Positions 16,688 to 24,803 of a DNA stretch of 29,965 nucleotides are shown here, in pieces; the stretch's first letter is position 1; every line of letters starts with the position of its first letter. A model generated the notes under the pieces. That model had not been told where the DNA came from. It saw only the letters and a program-made list of their open reading frames with translations, and did not search any database. The DNA comes from an uncultured Clostridium sp. (GTDB lineage: Bacteria; Bacillota; Clostridia; Clostridiales; Clostridiaceae). The translations under genes and the position numbers were made by a program. The stretch spans positions 1 to 29,965 of the forward strand of contig UQBY01000027.1 of assembly GCA_900539375.1 (NCBI GenBank), written 5' to 3'.

Positions 16688-16917
16688 CATAGTGGTTAGT
16701 TTGTCTACACTTCATGTGAAAAATTCAAAGTGGTTTTGTATTAAATTTTCATTATCAAAAAAGGATTGTATAATTTAAAAGATAGATGAGTCTAATAAAT
16801 TATTGGTTATTATATGAAGTTTTAAATATTTGTAGCATATGAAATTTTATTGTCTACAGAAAAGAGGAAAACAGAATTTAATATAGAATTAAACATATAG
16901 AAAAGGAGTGATTCTAT
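16688..16917. other. intergenic stretch, IS debris
   Basis: A+T-rich sequence with two short TTGTCTACA strings but no ORF, terminator or convincing promoter. It probably holds the tail of the decayed IS3 element and the leader of the next gene. Confidence 0.4.
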
Positions 16918-17499
16918 ATGTTTAAGAATAAGAAAGTAAGAAAATTTTATAAAAAAGCTAAAATAGATTTTGGATTTACTGAGAAATATGAAAAGAGTAA
17001 GAATATAGTTGATTTTATCATGGAATTAAAAAAATATTTCAAAAATAATGTTGAATATCAAACTATATCATATAAAGAGAAAAAATATCATATAAATGAT
17101 GTCATGATAATGTTAAAAAATTCTAAAATGGAAATGGAAACAATATTAAATAAACATAATGTATCAATTTTAGTATCAGGAATAACGATTATAACAAGTA
17201 TGATTGGATGGACATTTTTAAGTAATGATACATTAGAATTTGAGTTAAGAGCAATTATATTTTTATTAGCAATGATATTTTTTTGGTTATTAATGTATAT
17301 AATAGATTATATGGTTTTATTATATAATGAATTAATAGTAAATGATATTCTTTTTTATGGTATATGTATATCAGTATTGGATGAAATAAAAAAGGAATTT
17401 AAAGGAAATAGTAGTGTAACAGAAATTGAAAAAAATTCTATTAAAGAAGTTAATAAAAATGTACAATCTATAATGAATTTTTGGGCTATTGATAAATAA
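16918..17499 (+). CDS. two-TM membrane protein
   Basis: A 193-residue protein with a clear AAAGGAGTG ribosome site. The N-terminal 80 residues are basic and helical. Two membrane helices span about 82-101 and 111-136, followed by an amphipathic region and a C-terminal helical tail, so both ends probably face the cytoplasm. No Cys or catalytic motif is evident. It is the only intact gene within 5 kb of decayed mobile DNA, which suggests it came in with that DNA. No family recognised. Confidence 0.65.
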   Translation: MFKNKKVRKFYKKAKIDFGFTEKYEKSKNIVDFIMELKKYFKNNVEYQTISYKEKKYHINDVMIMLKNSKMEMETILNKHNVSILVSGITIITSMIGWTFLSNDTLEFELRAIIFLLAMIFFWLLMYIIDYMVLLYNELIVNDILFYGICISVLDEIKKEFKGNSSVTEIEKNSIKEVNKNVQSIMNFWAIDK

Positions 17500-17783
17500 A
17501 GGAGAGTAAAATAAAATTGCTTTCTTTTTGGTTTAAATAATATGGAGTATTTGGATTAACAAACATATTGTTTATAGTCATTGTATAAAAAATTAATGTA
17601 TGTAATTAATCAATAAAATTATTATTTAAGTAATCAGAAAAATAAGAATATGTGTGATGAATAGAATTAGGATAATTCGAAGCTATTGATTATATGAATC
17701 CAAATTATCTGTAATAATCATCGCTGGCGGAGCTCTTATAAGAGAGGTTGCATTTTTAAATAGCTGATAATTAGGTGTGAAAC
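17500..17783. other. intergenic stretch without clear gene
   Basis: No ORF with a ribosome site. A G+C-richer patch near 17726-17800 contains small hairpins (CTCTTATAAGAG and AGGTGTGAAACCT), the second just past this interval. It may be an IS end or RNA fragment; I cannot place it. Confidence 0.4.
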
Positions 17784-18446
17784 CTATTTATGGAGATAAA
17801 ATAAAAAAATAACAAATATTGTTTTAAAGTTAAGGGTAAGCCTTAAATAATAAATAGCTCCCTTGACTTTAACATAAGTTTCATCAACATACCATTCATC
17901 AGAGTTAAAATTTGGGGAAGGGATAATTTTGTTAGAAATATAATTAAACCAACCTGTAAAAGATTTAGTTTTGTTCCAGATAGTAATATGAGATACATAC
18001 AAATTATAAATATTATTAAGAATTCTTTTTATGGTTCTTGTTGAAGCATTACAATCATAATAAAGAGTAAGAGAGATAAGTATTATATTAACTGAATGTC
18101 TAAATTTTTTGAATGACATTTTTGTTTTAAAGTTAAAAGAATTAAGTAGTTTAGAAGCTAATTCAATAGGTAGTTTGAAAGAATAATTATATTTTAGATT
18201 GCTACATTTGAAGTGTAGATAAGAATCATATTTATGCTAAATATAAGTTGCTTTTTGGCAAATAGGACATTTAGTATAGCCTTTATTTTTTGAAATAGGC
18301 TTTTCTAAAGTAAATTGTAGTTTACAGTGCTTGCACTGATACTTTTGAATACCAAGTTTATTTTTACCAAATTTATAAATATCAGTAGAAAAGCAACAAG
18401 AAGGAAAAGTGATTTTTTCAAAAGTATAAATAATTATGCATAACAA
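17784..18446 (-). pseudogene. zinc-ribbon DDE transposase remnant
   Basis: One leftward frame split by a TAG at 18237-18239. The first part has two zinc-finger pairs (YQCKHCKLQFTLEK and KCPICQKATYI). Reading past the stop gives HKYDSYLHFKCSN and a helical section (ASTRTIKRIL...HITIWNK), then the first catalytic motif DEWYVDETYVKVKG and YYLRLTLNFKT. The frame ends after LFYLHK, before the second and third acidic residues, so the 3' half is lost. A terminal-type inverted repeat (ACAATCGCT, 18443-18512) lies at its 5' end. Not functional. Confidence 0.7.
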
Positions 18447-18512
18447 TCGCTCCTTTCAAGGGGAAATATTGTTCTTTATAATTTTATTGTAAACCCTTAT
18501 TGAAGCGATTGT
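18443..18512. repeat. inverted repeat at transposase 5' end
   Basis: ACAATCGCT at 18443-18451 and AGCGATTGT at 18504-18512 are a perfect 9-bp pair, extended inward by partial pairing (TTCAAGGG with CCCTTATTGAA). It may be an IS end, an operator, or a hairpin in the leader of the gene at 18563. Confidence 0.5.
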
Positions 18513-18562
18513 CTATATAATATTAACTTAAAAAAATTTTTACTTATAAAAGGGGGCACATT

Positions 18563-18865
18563 ATGGACAGAAAAATGAAAGTGTTTAAGAGATATAGTGA
18601 GTCTGTTACTCCAGATCGTTTTGGAGTATATCTAGATGAAACAAAAGATAAAAGTGTACAAATTACCATAGTATTTGGTAAAACAAATTTTGAAGATAAT
18701 ACAATAGATTTAAAAAGTGAAACTTTGTTGGATGTAGATGGATTTAAGACTGTTTTAAAAAGAATGTTGGATGTAGCAGAAGAGGTAAGACAGAAAACAA
18801 ATAGAGATGTTTTAGATGAAATTCTAAAGTTAATAAATAAAGAAGGTGCTAACAATGAAAAATAG
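18563..18865 (+). CDS. small protein heading HEPN module
   Basis: A 100-residue protein after AAAGGGGG. The N-terminal half is beta-rich (VTPDRFGVYLDETKDKSVQI) and the C-terminal half a charged helix ending INKEGANNEK. No motif recognised. It overlaps the next gene by 11 bp. The three genes 18563-19770 are contiguous and probably one transcript. It may be an antitoxin-like or regulatory partner. Confidence 0.6.
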   Translation: MDRKMKVFKRYSESVTPDRFGVYLDETKDKSVQITIVFGKTNFEDNTIDLKSETLLDVDGFKTVLKRMLDVAEEVRQKTNRDVLDEILKLINKEGANNEK

Positions 18866-19388
18866 AATGTATGAATATAGTTCAAATGGGAATAATATAA
18901 ATAATTCAGAAGGAATATTGCCAATAAATAATATATATAGTTTATTATCTAATGAAAACTTAGAAAAATGTAGCAAAAGACAATTAACTGACTTTATAGC
19001 AGGATTAAAAAAGGAAAGAGTTAAGGCTGGAATTAATCAGAACAATATTACAAATGTTAAATTTGATGAAAATATCCTTCAATATATTGGCAATCCTTCA
19101 AGTATTATTGGAGATAAAGCTATGAATGAAACCTTAAATGAATTTATAAATTATTTAAGAGATAGTAGTGAGTATATAACATCATTTGTTTTTAAAGACG
19201 AACAAAAAATGAAAGTATGGGTAATTTTAAATGATTCATGCAGTGAAGCTGGAGATATTATGTTTGATAAATTTTTAAATGACTTAGGTACAGATGATTA
19301 TGAATTTATGATATTTGACAAAGAGGTTTTAGACAAAGTAAAAAAACAAATAGAATGTTTGGGTTGTAAATACGTGGAGTGTAATTAA
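18855..19388 (+). CDS. possible nucleotidyltransferase-like partner of HEPN
   Basis: About 177 residues. GAAGGTG at 18842-18848 selects ATG 18855 over an upstream GTG. The N-terminal half is helical (KRQLTDFIAGLKKERVKAGI). The C-terminal half has an alpha/beta pattern (MKVWVILNDSCSEAGDIMFDKF, then YEFMIFDKEVLDKV) reminiscent of proteins that sit beside HEPN genes and have a nucleotidyltransferase-like fold. No GS...DxD catalytic motif is present, so activity is doubtful. It is separated from the HEPN gene by 1 bp. Confidence 0.55.
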   Translation: MKNRMYEYSSNGNNINNSEGILPINNIYSLLSNENLEKCSKRQLTDFIAGLKKERVKAGINQNNITNVKFDENILQYIGNPSSIIGDKAMNETLNEFINYLRDSSEYITSFVFKDEQKMKVWVILNDSCSEAGDIMFDKFLNDLGTDDYEFMIFDKEVLDKVKKQIECLGCKYVECN

Positions 19389-19389
19389 A

Positions 19390-19770
19390 ATGCATGCAAA
19401 ACTTCATAAAAATAAATATCTAAATAATAAAAATGTAGCATTTAAAAATTTTATAAATGATAAAAAGAATAACGAATGGAAAGTAACTATAATATTTTAT
19501 GCTGCTTTGCACTATATAGAAGGGAGCTTTCCGGTATTTTACAGAACAGAATCACATAGAGAGAGAGGTCATAATATAAAAGTCTTAGCTGAAAGTTGCG
19601 ATACTAAATGTGCAGAAATCTATTCTGCTATTAAGGTTCCATATTTTAGGCTATATAACTTAAGCAGGAATGCACGATATTATGATATACCTATATTGGA
19701 TAAGGATGTTAAAAAGGCAGAAGAATATTTGAAGACAATAGAGGAAAATCTAGAATTTAAAGATGAATAA
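19390..19770 (+). CDS. HEPN-domain protein
   Basis: A 126-residue all-helical protein. The signature start (HAKLHKNKYL, then EWKVTIIFYAALHYIEG), a conserved H-R-RGH stretch (SHRERGHNIKV) and the helix LYNLSRNARYYD match HEPN-fold proteins found in toxin-antitoxin, abortive-infection and RNA-processing systems. The usual RxxxxH RNase motif is not clearly present; RNARYYD is the nearest equivalent, so nuclease activity is uncertain. Its neighbour upstream has a pattern seen in HEPN partners. Defence or stress-toxin role inferred. Confidence 0.7.
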   Translation: MHAKLHKNKYLNNKNVAFKNFINDKKNNEWKVTIIFYAALHYIEGSFPVFYRTESHRERGHNIKVLAESCDTKCAEIYSAIKVPYFRLYNLSRNARYYDIPILDKDVKKAEEYLKTIEENLEFKDE

Positions 19771-19775
19771 AAGAG

Positions 19776-19854
19776 AGTGTAAAATAGTCTGTGTAAACTT
19801 AAATAAGATGATATATAAAATATCAAATTAAGTATTTTCAGATTATTTTACACT
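19776..19854. repeat. long hairpin, terminator or small mobile element
   Basis: AGTGTAAAATAGTCTG (19776-19791) pairs with CAGATTATTTTACACT (19839-19854), one mismatch in 16, enclosing 47 bases. The right arm is followed by ATTATTTTTTG, so it could end the HEPN transcript. The long arms with GTGTAAA also resemble transposon ends. Confidence 0.55.
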
Positions 19855-19944
19855 ATTATTTTTTGCATTATATTTATTTCATAAGATAAAATATAAAAAG
19901 AAGAAATAATTTTTATTTTAGAATAGGTTTATTTTAATTAAATA

Positions 19945-19953
19945 TGATATAAT
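19945..19953 (+). promoter_or_regulatory. extended -10 promoter of ATPase module
   Basis: TGATATAAT at 19945-19953 is an extended -10 element. No good -35 is visible. It lies about 40 bp before the TTG start of the ATPase gene. Confidence 0.45.
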
Positions 19954-19992
19954 AAAGCACTAAACAAAAAAAGTAAAAGAAGGTGAATTATT

Positions 19993-21255
19993 TTGAAGTT
20001 ATATTTAGAAAATTTTGCAAAAATAAAAAAAGCTGATATAGAACTTAATGGAATAACAGTAATAGCAGGACCGAATAACACAGGAAAAAGCACAGTTGGA
20101 AAAGCTTTATATTGTATTTTTAATTCTTTTTATGACTTAGATAAAAAGTTAAATAATGAAAAAGTAAATAAAATAATGGATATTATATATAAAAGCTTAA
20201 GAACAAATTTAGTAGTGAAAAATATTGATTTAAGAATAATAGAAAAATTTTCTCGAGAAATATCCTCTTCAGAAAACATTTCAAAAGATGAATTGCAAGA
20301 CAAATTAAAAAAGCTTTTAAAAGTATCATATCTTGATAAGTTACAAGATAATGAATTTGAAATTATAGCTGAAGAGATTATGCAAGTAAATAGTATAACA
20401 AAAGAATCTTTAAATAAGGCAGTTCTTAATAGATATTTTTCATCAGAGTTTAAATCTCAAATAAATAATGTTAACAAAGAAAATGATAAAACTAAATTAA
20501 GATTGGAAATAAAAAATAAAATATTAGAAATTTCTTTTGAAAAAAATTCAATAATAGATATAAAGAATAATATAAATATTAACACAGATGCAATATATAT
20601 AGATTCTCCTTTTGTAATGGATGATATAAATTCATATTACAGAATAAAGGGTACTAATAATCATAGGATAAATTTAATAAACAAACTCACAGAAAAAAAG
20701 CAAGATAGTGTAGAAAATATTTTTGATGAAATCATAAATAATAAAAAACTAGAGAATGTAATGTCTAAACTCTCCTTTGTTGCTACAGGAAAGTTTAAGG
20801 ATTTAGATTTTGATATTGGATATCAAGAAAAAGACTATATAAAACCAATATATGTTTCAAATCTTTCAACAGGTTTAAAGAATTTTACTATATTACAAAG
20901 ATTAATAGAAAATGGATATATTGTAGAAAATGGTCTTTTAATTTTAGATGAACCAGAAATACATCTTCATCCTGAGTGGCAAATAATATTTGCAGAGATA
21001 TTAGTTATTTTGCATAGAGATATAAATTTAAATATATTATTAAATACTCATAGTCCTTATTTTTTAAATGCCTTAGAAGTATATTCTGCAAAGTATAAAA
21101 TTGAAGAAAAATGCAAATATTATAGTTCTGAATTAAAAGATAAAGATATTATTCTAAATGATGTTACAAACTCAATAGATATTATTTATAAAAAACTATC
21201 AAAACCATTTCAAACATTAGAAGATTTACAATATAGGATTGATGAAGATGATTAA
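19993..21255 (+). CDS. OLD-like AAA ATPase
   Basis: A 420-residue protein starting at TTG 19993, with AGAAGGTG upstream. Residues 1-40 contain NFAKIKKADIELNGITVIAG and Walker A GPNNTGKST (26-34). A helical insert (about 50-200) resembles the arms of SMC/OLD ATPases. A signature-like NLSTGLKNF lies near 294. Walker B is LLILDEPEIHLHPEW (about 314-328), with switch-region LNTHSPYFLNAL near 350. This is the ABC-type ATPase of OLD-like and abortive-infection systems. No TOPRIM nuclease domain is fused; the next gene may supply the nuclease. It overlaps that gene by 14 bp. Confidence 0.85.
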   Translation: MKLYLENFAKIKKADIELNGITVIAGPNNTGKSTVGKALYCIFNSFYDLDKKLNNEKVNKIMDIIYKSLRTNLVVKNIDLRIIEKFSREISSSENISKDELQDKLKKLLKVSYLDKLQDNEFEIIAEEIMQVNSITKESLNKAVLNRYFSSEFKSQINNVNKENDKTKLRLEIKNKILEISFEKNSIIDIKNNININTDAIYIDSPFVMDDINSYYRIKGTNNHRINLINKLTEKKQDSVENIFDEIINNKKLENVMSKLSFVATGKFKDLDFDIGYQEKDYIKPIYVSNLSTGLKNFTILQRLIENGYIVENGLLILDEPEIHLHPEWQIIFAEILVILHRDINLNILLNTHSPYFLNALEVYSAKYKIEEKCKYYSSELKDKDIILNDVTNSIDIIYKKLSKPFQTLEDLQYRIDEDD

Positions 21256-21796
21256 TTTAGAAAATTTTAAGAATACATTAGAAAATATATCATTGGACAA
21301 AATAAATAGTCAATATATGACAAACTCACAATTAGAAGCTATTGATTTTGATGAGGTAAAAAATGAATATATAAATTCATTAAACTTATATAAGTTTCCC
21401 CATTCAAATGATGCTTTATTTATTGATAAAGAAAATAATATGATATTTATTGAATTTAAAAATGGTATAATATCGCAAACAGTTAATTATGAATTAAGAT
21501 TAAAAATATATGAAAGTTTATTAATATTATTAGACATAATAAATGAAAATATATCTTTTTCTAGAAAAAAGATAAGCTATATACTTGTATATAATGAAGA
21601 TAAAAAACATAGTAGTAAGTTTTATGATAAAACAAAAAGAGAAGGTATAGAAAGTATAAAAAATAAAATATCTAGCTTGGCAAAAGAAGAAATTGTAAGA
21701 TTTGATTTAAAACAATATGAAGATATTTATTTTAAAAAAGTTTCAACATATAATAAAAAAGAATTTGAAGAAAAATTTATAAAAAAATATGAATAA
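21242..21796 (+). CDS. possible PD-(D/E)XK partner of the ATPase
   Basis: About 184 residues, overlapping the ATPase gene. Starts at 21239 (TTG), 21242 and 21248 (ATG) are all possible. The segment NDALFIDKENNMIFIEFKNG (residues about 53-72) has the D...ExK layout (FIDK, then IEFK) of restriction-fold nucleases, followed by a helix ELRLKIYESLLILLDI and a strand KISYILVYNED as expected for that fold. The C-terminal part is basic. Linked ATPase and nuclease genes are typical of phage-defence pairs. The nuclease call is motif-level only. Confidence 0.55.
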   Translation: MKMINLENFKNTLENISLDKINSQYMTNSQLEAIDFDEVKNEYINSLNLYKFPHSNDALFIDKENNMIFIEFKNGIISQTVNYELRLKIYESLLILLDIINENISFSRKKISYILVYNEDKKHSSKFYDKTKREGIESIKNKISSLAKEEIVRFDLKQYEDIYFKKVSTYNKKEFEEKFIKKYE

Positions 21797-21884
21797 AAAT
21801 AATGCTATTAAATATTAAAAATAATAATTTTAATGGCAAAAAAACTTAGATAATTAAAAAAGAATATTAAAAGTTTCAAATACA

Positions 21885-21913
21885 TTGAAAGTTATTATTT
21901 TAAGTTGTATTAT
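21885..21913 (+). promoter_or_regulatory. promoter of D-glutamate/5-oxoproline operon
   Basis: TTGAAA at 21885-21890, a 17-bp spacer and TATTAT at 21908-21913. The predicted transcript start near 21920 leaves a leader of about 100 bases that contains a terminator hairpin. Confidence 0.65.
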
Positions 21914-21947
21914 ATAAACATAAATAGAAGTAATAATTTAACAAAAA

Positions 21948-22009
21948 GGCATGTTTTTAGACAATGGTGTCAAAGTCATTTTCTAAAAATGTGTCTTTTT
22001 TTATTTTTT
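21948..22009 (+). terminator. leader terminator (attenuator) before operon
   Basis: GGCATGTTTTTAGACAATG pairs with CATTTTCTAAAAATGTGTC (with G-U pairs), followed by a long T tract (TTTTTTTATTTTTT). The ribosome site AGGAGG starts directly after the tract. Because it lies downstream of the operon promoter, it probably acts as a transcription attenuator. The upstream gene could also end here. Confidence 0.65.
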
Positions 22010-22023
22010 AGGAGGAATGCACT

Positions 22024-22860
22024 ATGGAGAATTTAGGATATTATAATGGGGAATATGATTTAATTGAAAATATGAAAATACCTATGGATGACCGTGTTTG
22101 TTATTTTGGTGATGGATGTTATGATGCAACTTGTGCTAGAAATCATAAGATATATTCTTTAGATGAGCATATTGATAGATTTTATAATAGTGCAGGTTTA
22201 TTAAGAATTAAGATTCCTTATTCAAAGGAGGAATTAAAAAAGTTACTTTGTGACATGGTTTTAAAGGTTGATTCTGGTAATCAGTTTGTTTATTGGCAAA
22301 TTACAAGGGGAACTGCACCAAGAAATCATGCTTTTCCAGAGGTTAAGCCTAATTTGTGGATTGTTTTAAGACCAGCTGAAATAGGTGATATGTCTAAAAA
22401 GTTAAAGTTAATTACTGTAGAGGATACAAGGTTTTATCATTGTAATATAAAAACTTTAAATCTTTTACCAAGTGTTATGGCAGCACAAAAGACTGCTGAG
22501 ATGAATTGTGATGAAGCAGTTTTTCATAGAGGTGATAGGGTAACAGAGTGTGCTCATAGTAATGTTCATATTATAAAGGATGGTATTTTTCAAACAGCTC
22601 CAACTGATGAACTTATTTTACCTGGAATAGCAAGAGCTCATTTAATAAAGATGTGTAAAAAGTTATGTATTCCAGTTAATGAAAAGGCCTTTACTTTAAA
22701 GGAGTTAATGGAGGCTGATGAAGTAATAGTTTCAAGTTCAAGTAATTTCTGTATGCAAGCTACTGTTATAGATGGAAAGCCTGTTGGTGGAAAAGCCCCA
22801 GAACTTTTAAAGAAACTACAAGATGCATTAATGGAAGACTTTTTAGAAGCAACTAATTAA
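22024..22860 (+). CDS. dat: D-amino-acid aminotransferase (class IV)
   Basis: A 278-residue PLP enzyme of fold type IV. Conserved features are DDRVCYFGDGCYDATCA near 26-42, the catalytic lysine in NIKTLNLLP (about residue 143), the glutamate and phosphate-binding region VTECAHSNVHIIKDG, and LPGIAR. These match D-alanine aminotransferases (D-alanine + 2-oxoglutarate to pyruvate + D-glutamate). Branched-chain aminotransferase is the alternative, but length and the IKTLNLL motif favour the D enzyme. It heads an operon whose next two genes match D-glutamate cyclase domains, which supports a role in making or recycling D-glutamate. AGGAGG lies eight bases upstream. Confidence 0.8.
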   Translation: MENLGYYNGEYDLIENMKIPMDDRVCYFGDGCYDATCARNHKIYSLDEHIDRFYNSAGLLRIKIPYSKEELKKLLCDMVLKVDSGNQFVYWQITRGTAPRNHAFPEVKPNLWIVLRPAEIGDMSKKLKLITVEDTRFYHCNIKTLNLLPSVMAAQKTAEMNCDEAVFHRGDRVTECAHSNVHIIKDGIFQTAPTDELILPGIARAHLIKMCKKLCIPVNEKAFTLKELMEADEVIVSSSSNFCMQATVIDGKPVGGKAPELLKKLQDALMEDFLEATN

Positions 22861-22881
22861 TATAAAAGTAAGGTGATTTTT

Positions 22882-23991
22882 ATGAATAGAGAGGAACTTA
22901 GAAGGTTAAATCTTGGTGAAAGTTTAGATAGTATAATGAATATAGACCCAAGAGGTTATGGAGTATGTAAAATTCTTTATAAGGCTTCAAGAGAATATAC
23001 TAAAAAGCCCCTTACAATGAATGCAGCCTTAAAGCTTTGTGAAACATTAAAGGAAGGGGATTTAGTTTATTTAATGACAGGTTTTGTTCTTAGACCATTT
23101 AAAAAGGCAGAAACTGATGGAATAGTAGGTACTATGCTACTTGCAAGTGCTTTAGTTAAAGCTTTTAATGTTAAGCCAGTAATTATTTGTCAAGAAGAAA
23201 ATATAGAGGCTGTTAAGAATTTGTCTTATGTCATAGGACTTCATTATCATGATAGTATTGAAGGAATTTATGAATATCCTAAGTCTCTTGCAGGTATAGC
23301 TTTTACAAAGGATAAGTCTAAAGGAAAGTATATGGCAGAGGAGTTAATGTCTAAAGGAATGCCTAAAGCTGTAATTGCTATTGAATGTCCTGGGGCAAAT
23401 TATAAAGGATTTTATCATAATTCTTTAGGAAAGGATATTACAAATCTTGAAGCAAAGGCAGATATATTATTTGAAAAGTTAAAGGAAAAGGGTGTTTTAA
23501 ATATTGCTATAGGAGATTTAGGAAATGAACTTGGTATGGGGACTTTAAAAGACCATTTAGAAAAGTATATTCCAAGGGCAGCAAAGGGAAGTTGTGATTG
23601 TCCTTGTAAGGGAGGATTAATTGCAAAAACTTCTGCTGATAATATAATAACTGCAACAGTTTCAGATTGGGGAACTTATGGACTTATAGCTTATATAGCT
23701 TATTTAAAAAATGATATAAATATAATGCATGATAAGGAGAAAGAACTTGAAGCTTTAAAGGTAGCCTCAAGAAGTGGAATGATAGATATGTATGGAGATT
23801 TAATACCTGCAATAGATGGATGTAATTCTTCAATGATATGTTCTGTTGTTAATTTAATGAGAGAAATAGTTGATTCTTCATTAAAATTGAAGGAAACTTG
23901 CAGTGAATGGTTTGATAAGGTTATTGAACTTGGATTTTTTGATGAAGAAGAAAGTATTAAAGAATATGAGAATATACAAAAAATAGTGTAG
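22882..23991 (+). CDS. D-glutamate cyclase-like protein (DUF4392)
   Basis: About 369 residues. AAGGTGATT favours ATG 22882 over the GTG inside it. Motifs of the DUF4392/glutamate cyclase domain are seen: VYLMTGFVLRPFKKAETDG near the start, IECPGANYKG, IGDLGNELGMG near 215, and the Cys cluster CDCPCKGG with VSDWGTYGL. In animals this domain is fused to a DUF1445 domain in the mitochondrial D-glutamate cyclase, which converts D-glutamate to 5-oxo-D-proline. Here the two are separate neighbours. Reaction inferred from that match. Confidence 0.75.
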   Translation: MNREELRRLNLGESLDSIMNIDPRGYGVCKILYKASREYTKKPLTMNAALKLCETLKEGDLVYLMTGFVLRPFKKAETDGIVGTMLLASALVKAFNVKPVIICQEENIEAVKNLSYVIGLHYHDSIEGIYEYPKSLAGIAFTKDKSKGKYMAEELMSKGMPKAVIAIECPGANYKGFYHNSLGKDITNLEAKADILFEKLKEKGVLNIAIGDLGNELGMGTLKDHLEKYIPRAAKGSCDCPCKGGLIAKTSADNIITATVSDWGTYGLIAYIAYLKNDINIMHDKEKELEALKVASRSGMIDMYGDLIPAIDGCNSSMICSVVNLMREIVDSSLKLKETCSEWFDKVIELGFFDEEESIKEYENIQKIV

Positions 23992-24000
23992 GTGATTTTT

Positions 24001-24786
24001 ATGGATTATTCAAATATGAAACCTTTAGAAGTTAGAAAATTAATTCGTGAAGGGAAAATAACCTGTCAAACTTCAGGAATGTGTTTAGGTTATGCTCAGG
24101 CAAATTTAGTTATTGTTCCAAAGAATATAGCCTATGACTTTCTTTTATTTACACAAAGAAACCCTAAATCTTGTCCTCTTCTTGAGGTAGGAGATGTAGG
24201 AGATAAGTTTCTTAAATATTTAGGAAAGGATATTAATATTGCAAAGGATATACCTAAGTATAGAATATATAAAAAGGGAGAGTTAATTGGAGAATATACA
24301 GATATAGAAAAATTTTGGAGAGAGGATTTTGTAAGCTTTTTAATAGGTTGTAGCTTTTCCTTTGAATCAGAACTTTTAGAGGCTGATATTCCTGTAAGGC
24401 ATATAGAAAAAGGCTGCAATGTGCCTATGTTTAAAACTAATATTAATTGTAATGAAGCTGGAATTTTTAAAGGAAAAATGGTAGTTAGTATGAGACCTAT
24501 TCCAAAAGATAAAGTAGTAAAATCAGTTCTTGTAAGTGGAAGTATGCCAAAGGTTCATGGGGCACCTATTCATATAGGAAACCCTAAAGATATAGGAATA
24601 AAGGATATAAATAAGCCAGACTTTGGAGATAAGGTTATAATAAAGGAAGGAGAAGTACCAGTCTTTTGGCCTTGTGGAGTTACACCACAGTCAGTTATAA
24701 TGAATGTAAAACCAGAAATAGTAATTACACATTCACCAGGTCATATGTTAATAACTGACATTAAGAATGTAAATTTAAAGTATTAA
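24001..24786 (+). CDS. DUF1445 (YcsI-like) hydro-lyase/cyclase partner
   Basis: About 261 residues starting at ATG 24001 after AGGTGATT. Motifs include TSGMCLGYAQANLVIVPK near 22-39, FLLFTQRNPKSCPLLEVGD, FLIGCSFSFESELLEADIP, and the C-terminal WPCGVTPQ and HSPGHMLITD. This is the DUF1445/YcsI family, found beside 5-oxoprolinase genes in Bacillus and fused to DUF4392 in animal D-glutamate cyclase. It probably completes that activity with the upstream gene. The Cys in GVGxC-like positions suggests a metal or nucleophile, not proven. Confidence 0.8.
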   Translation: MDYSNMKPLEVRKLIREGKITCQTSGMCLGYAQANLVIVPKNIAYDFLLFTQRNPKSCPLLEVGDVGDKFLKYLGKDINIAKDIPKYRIYKKGELIGEYTDIEKFWREDFVSFLIGCSFSFESELLEADIPVRHIEKGCNVPMFKTNINCNEAGIFKGKMVVSMRPIPKDKVVKSVLVSGSMPKVHGAPIHIGNPKDIGIKDINKPDFGDKVIIKEGEVPVFWPCGVTPQSVIMNVKPEIVITHSPGHMLITDIKNVNLKY

Positions 24787-24803
24787 CTTTTTAGGAGAAA
24801 TTT

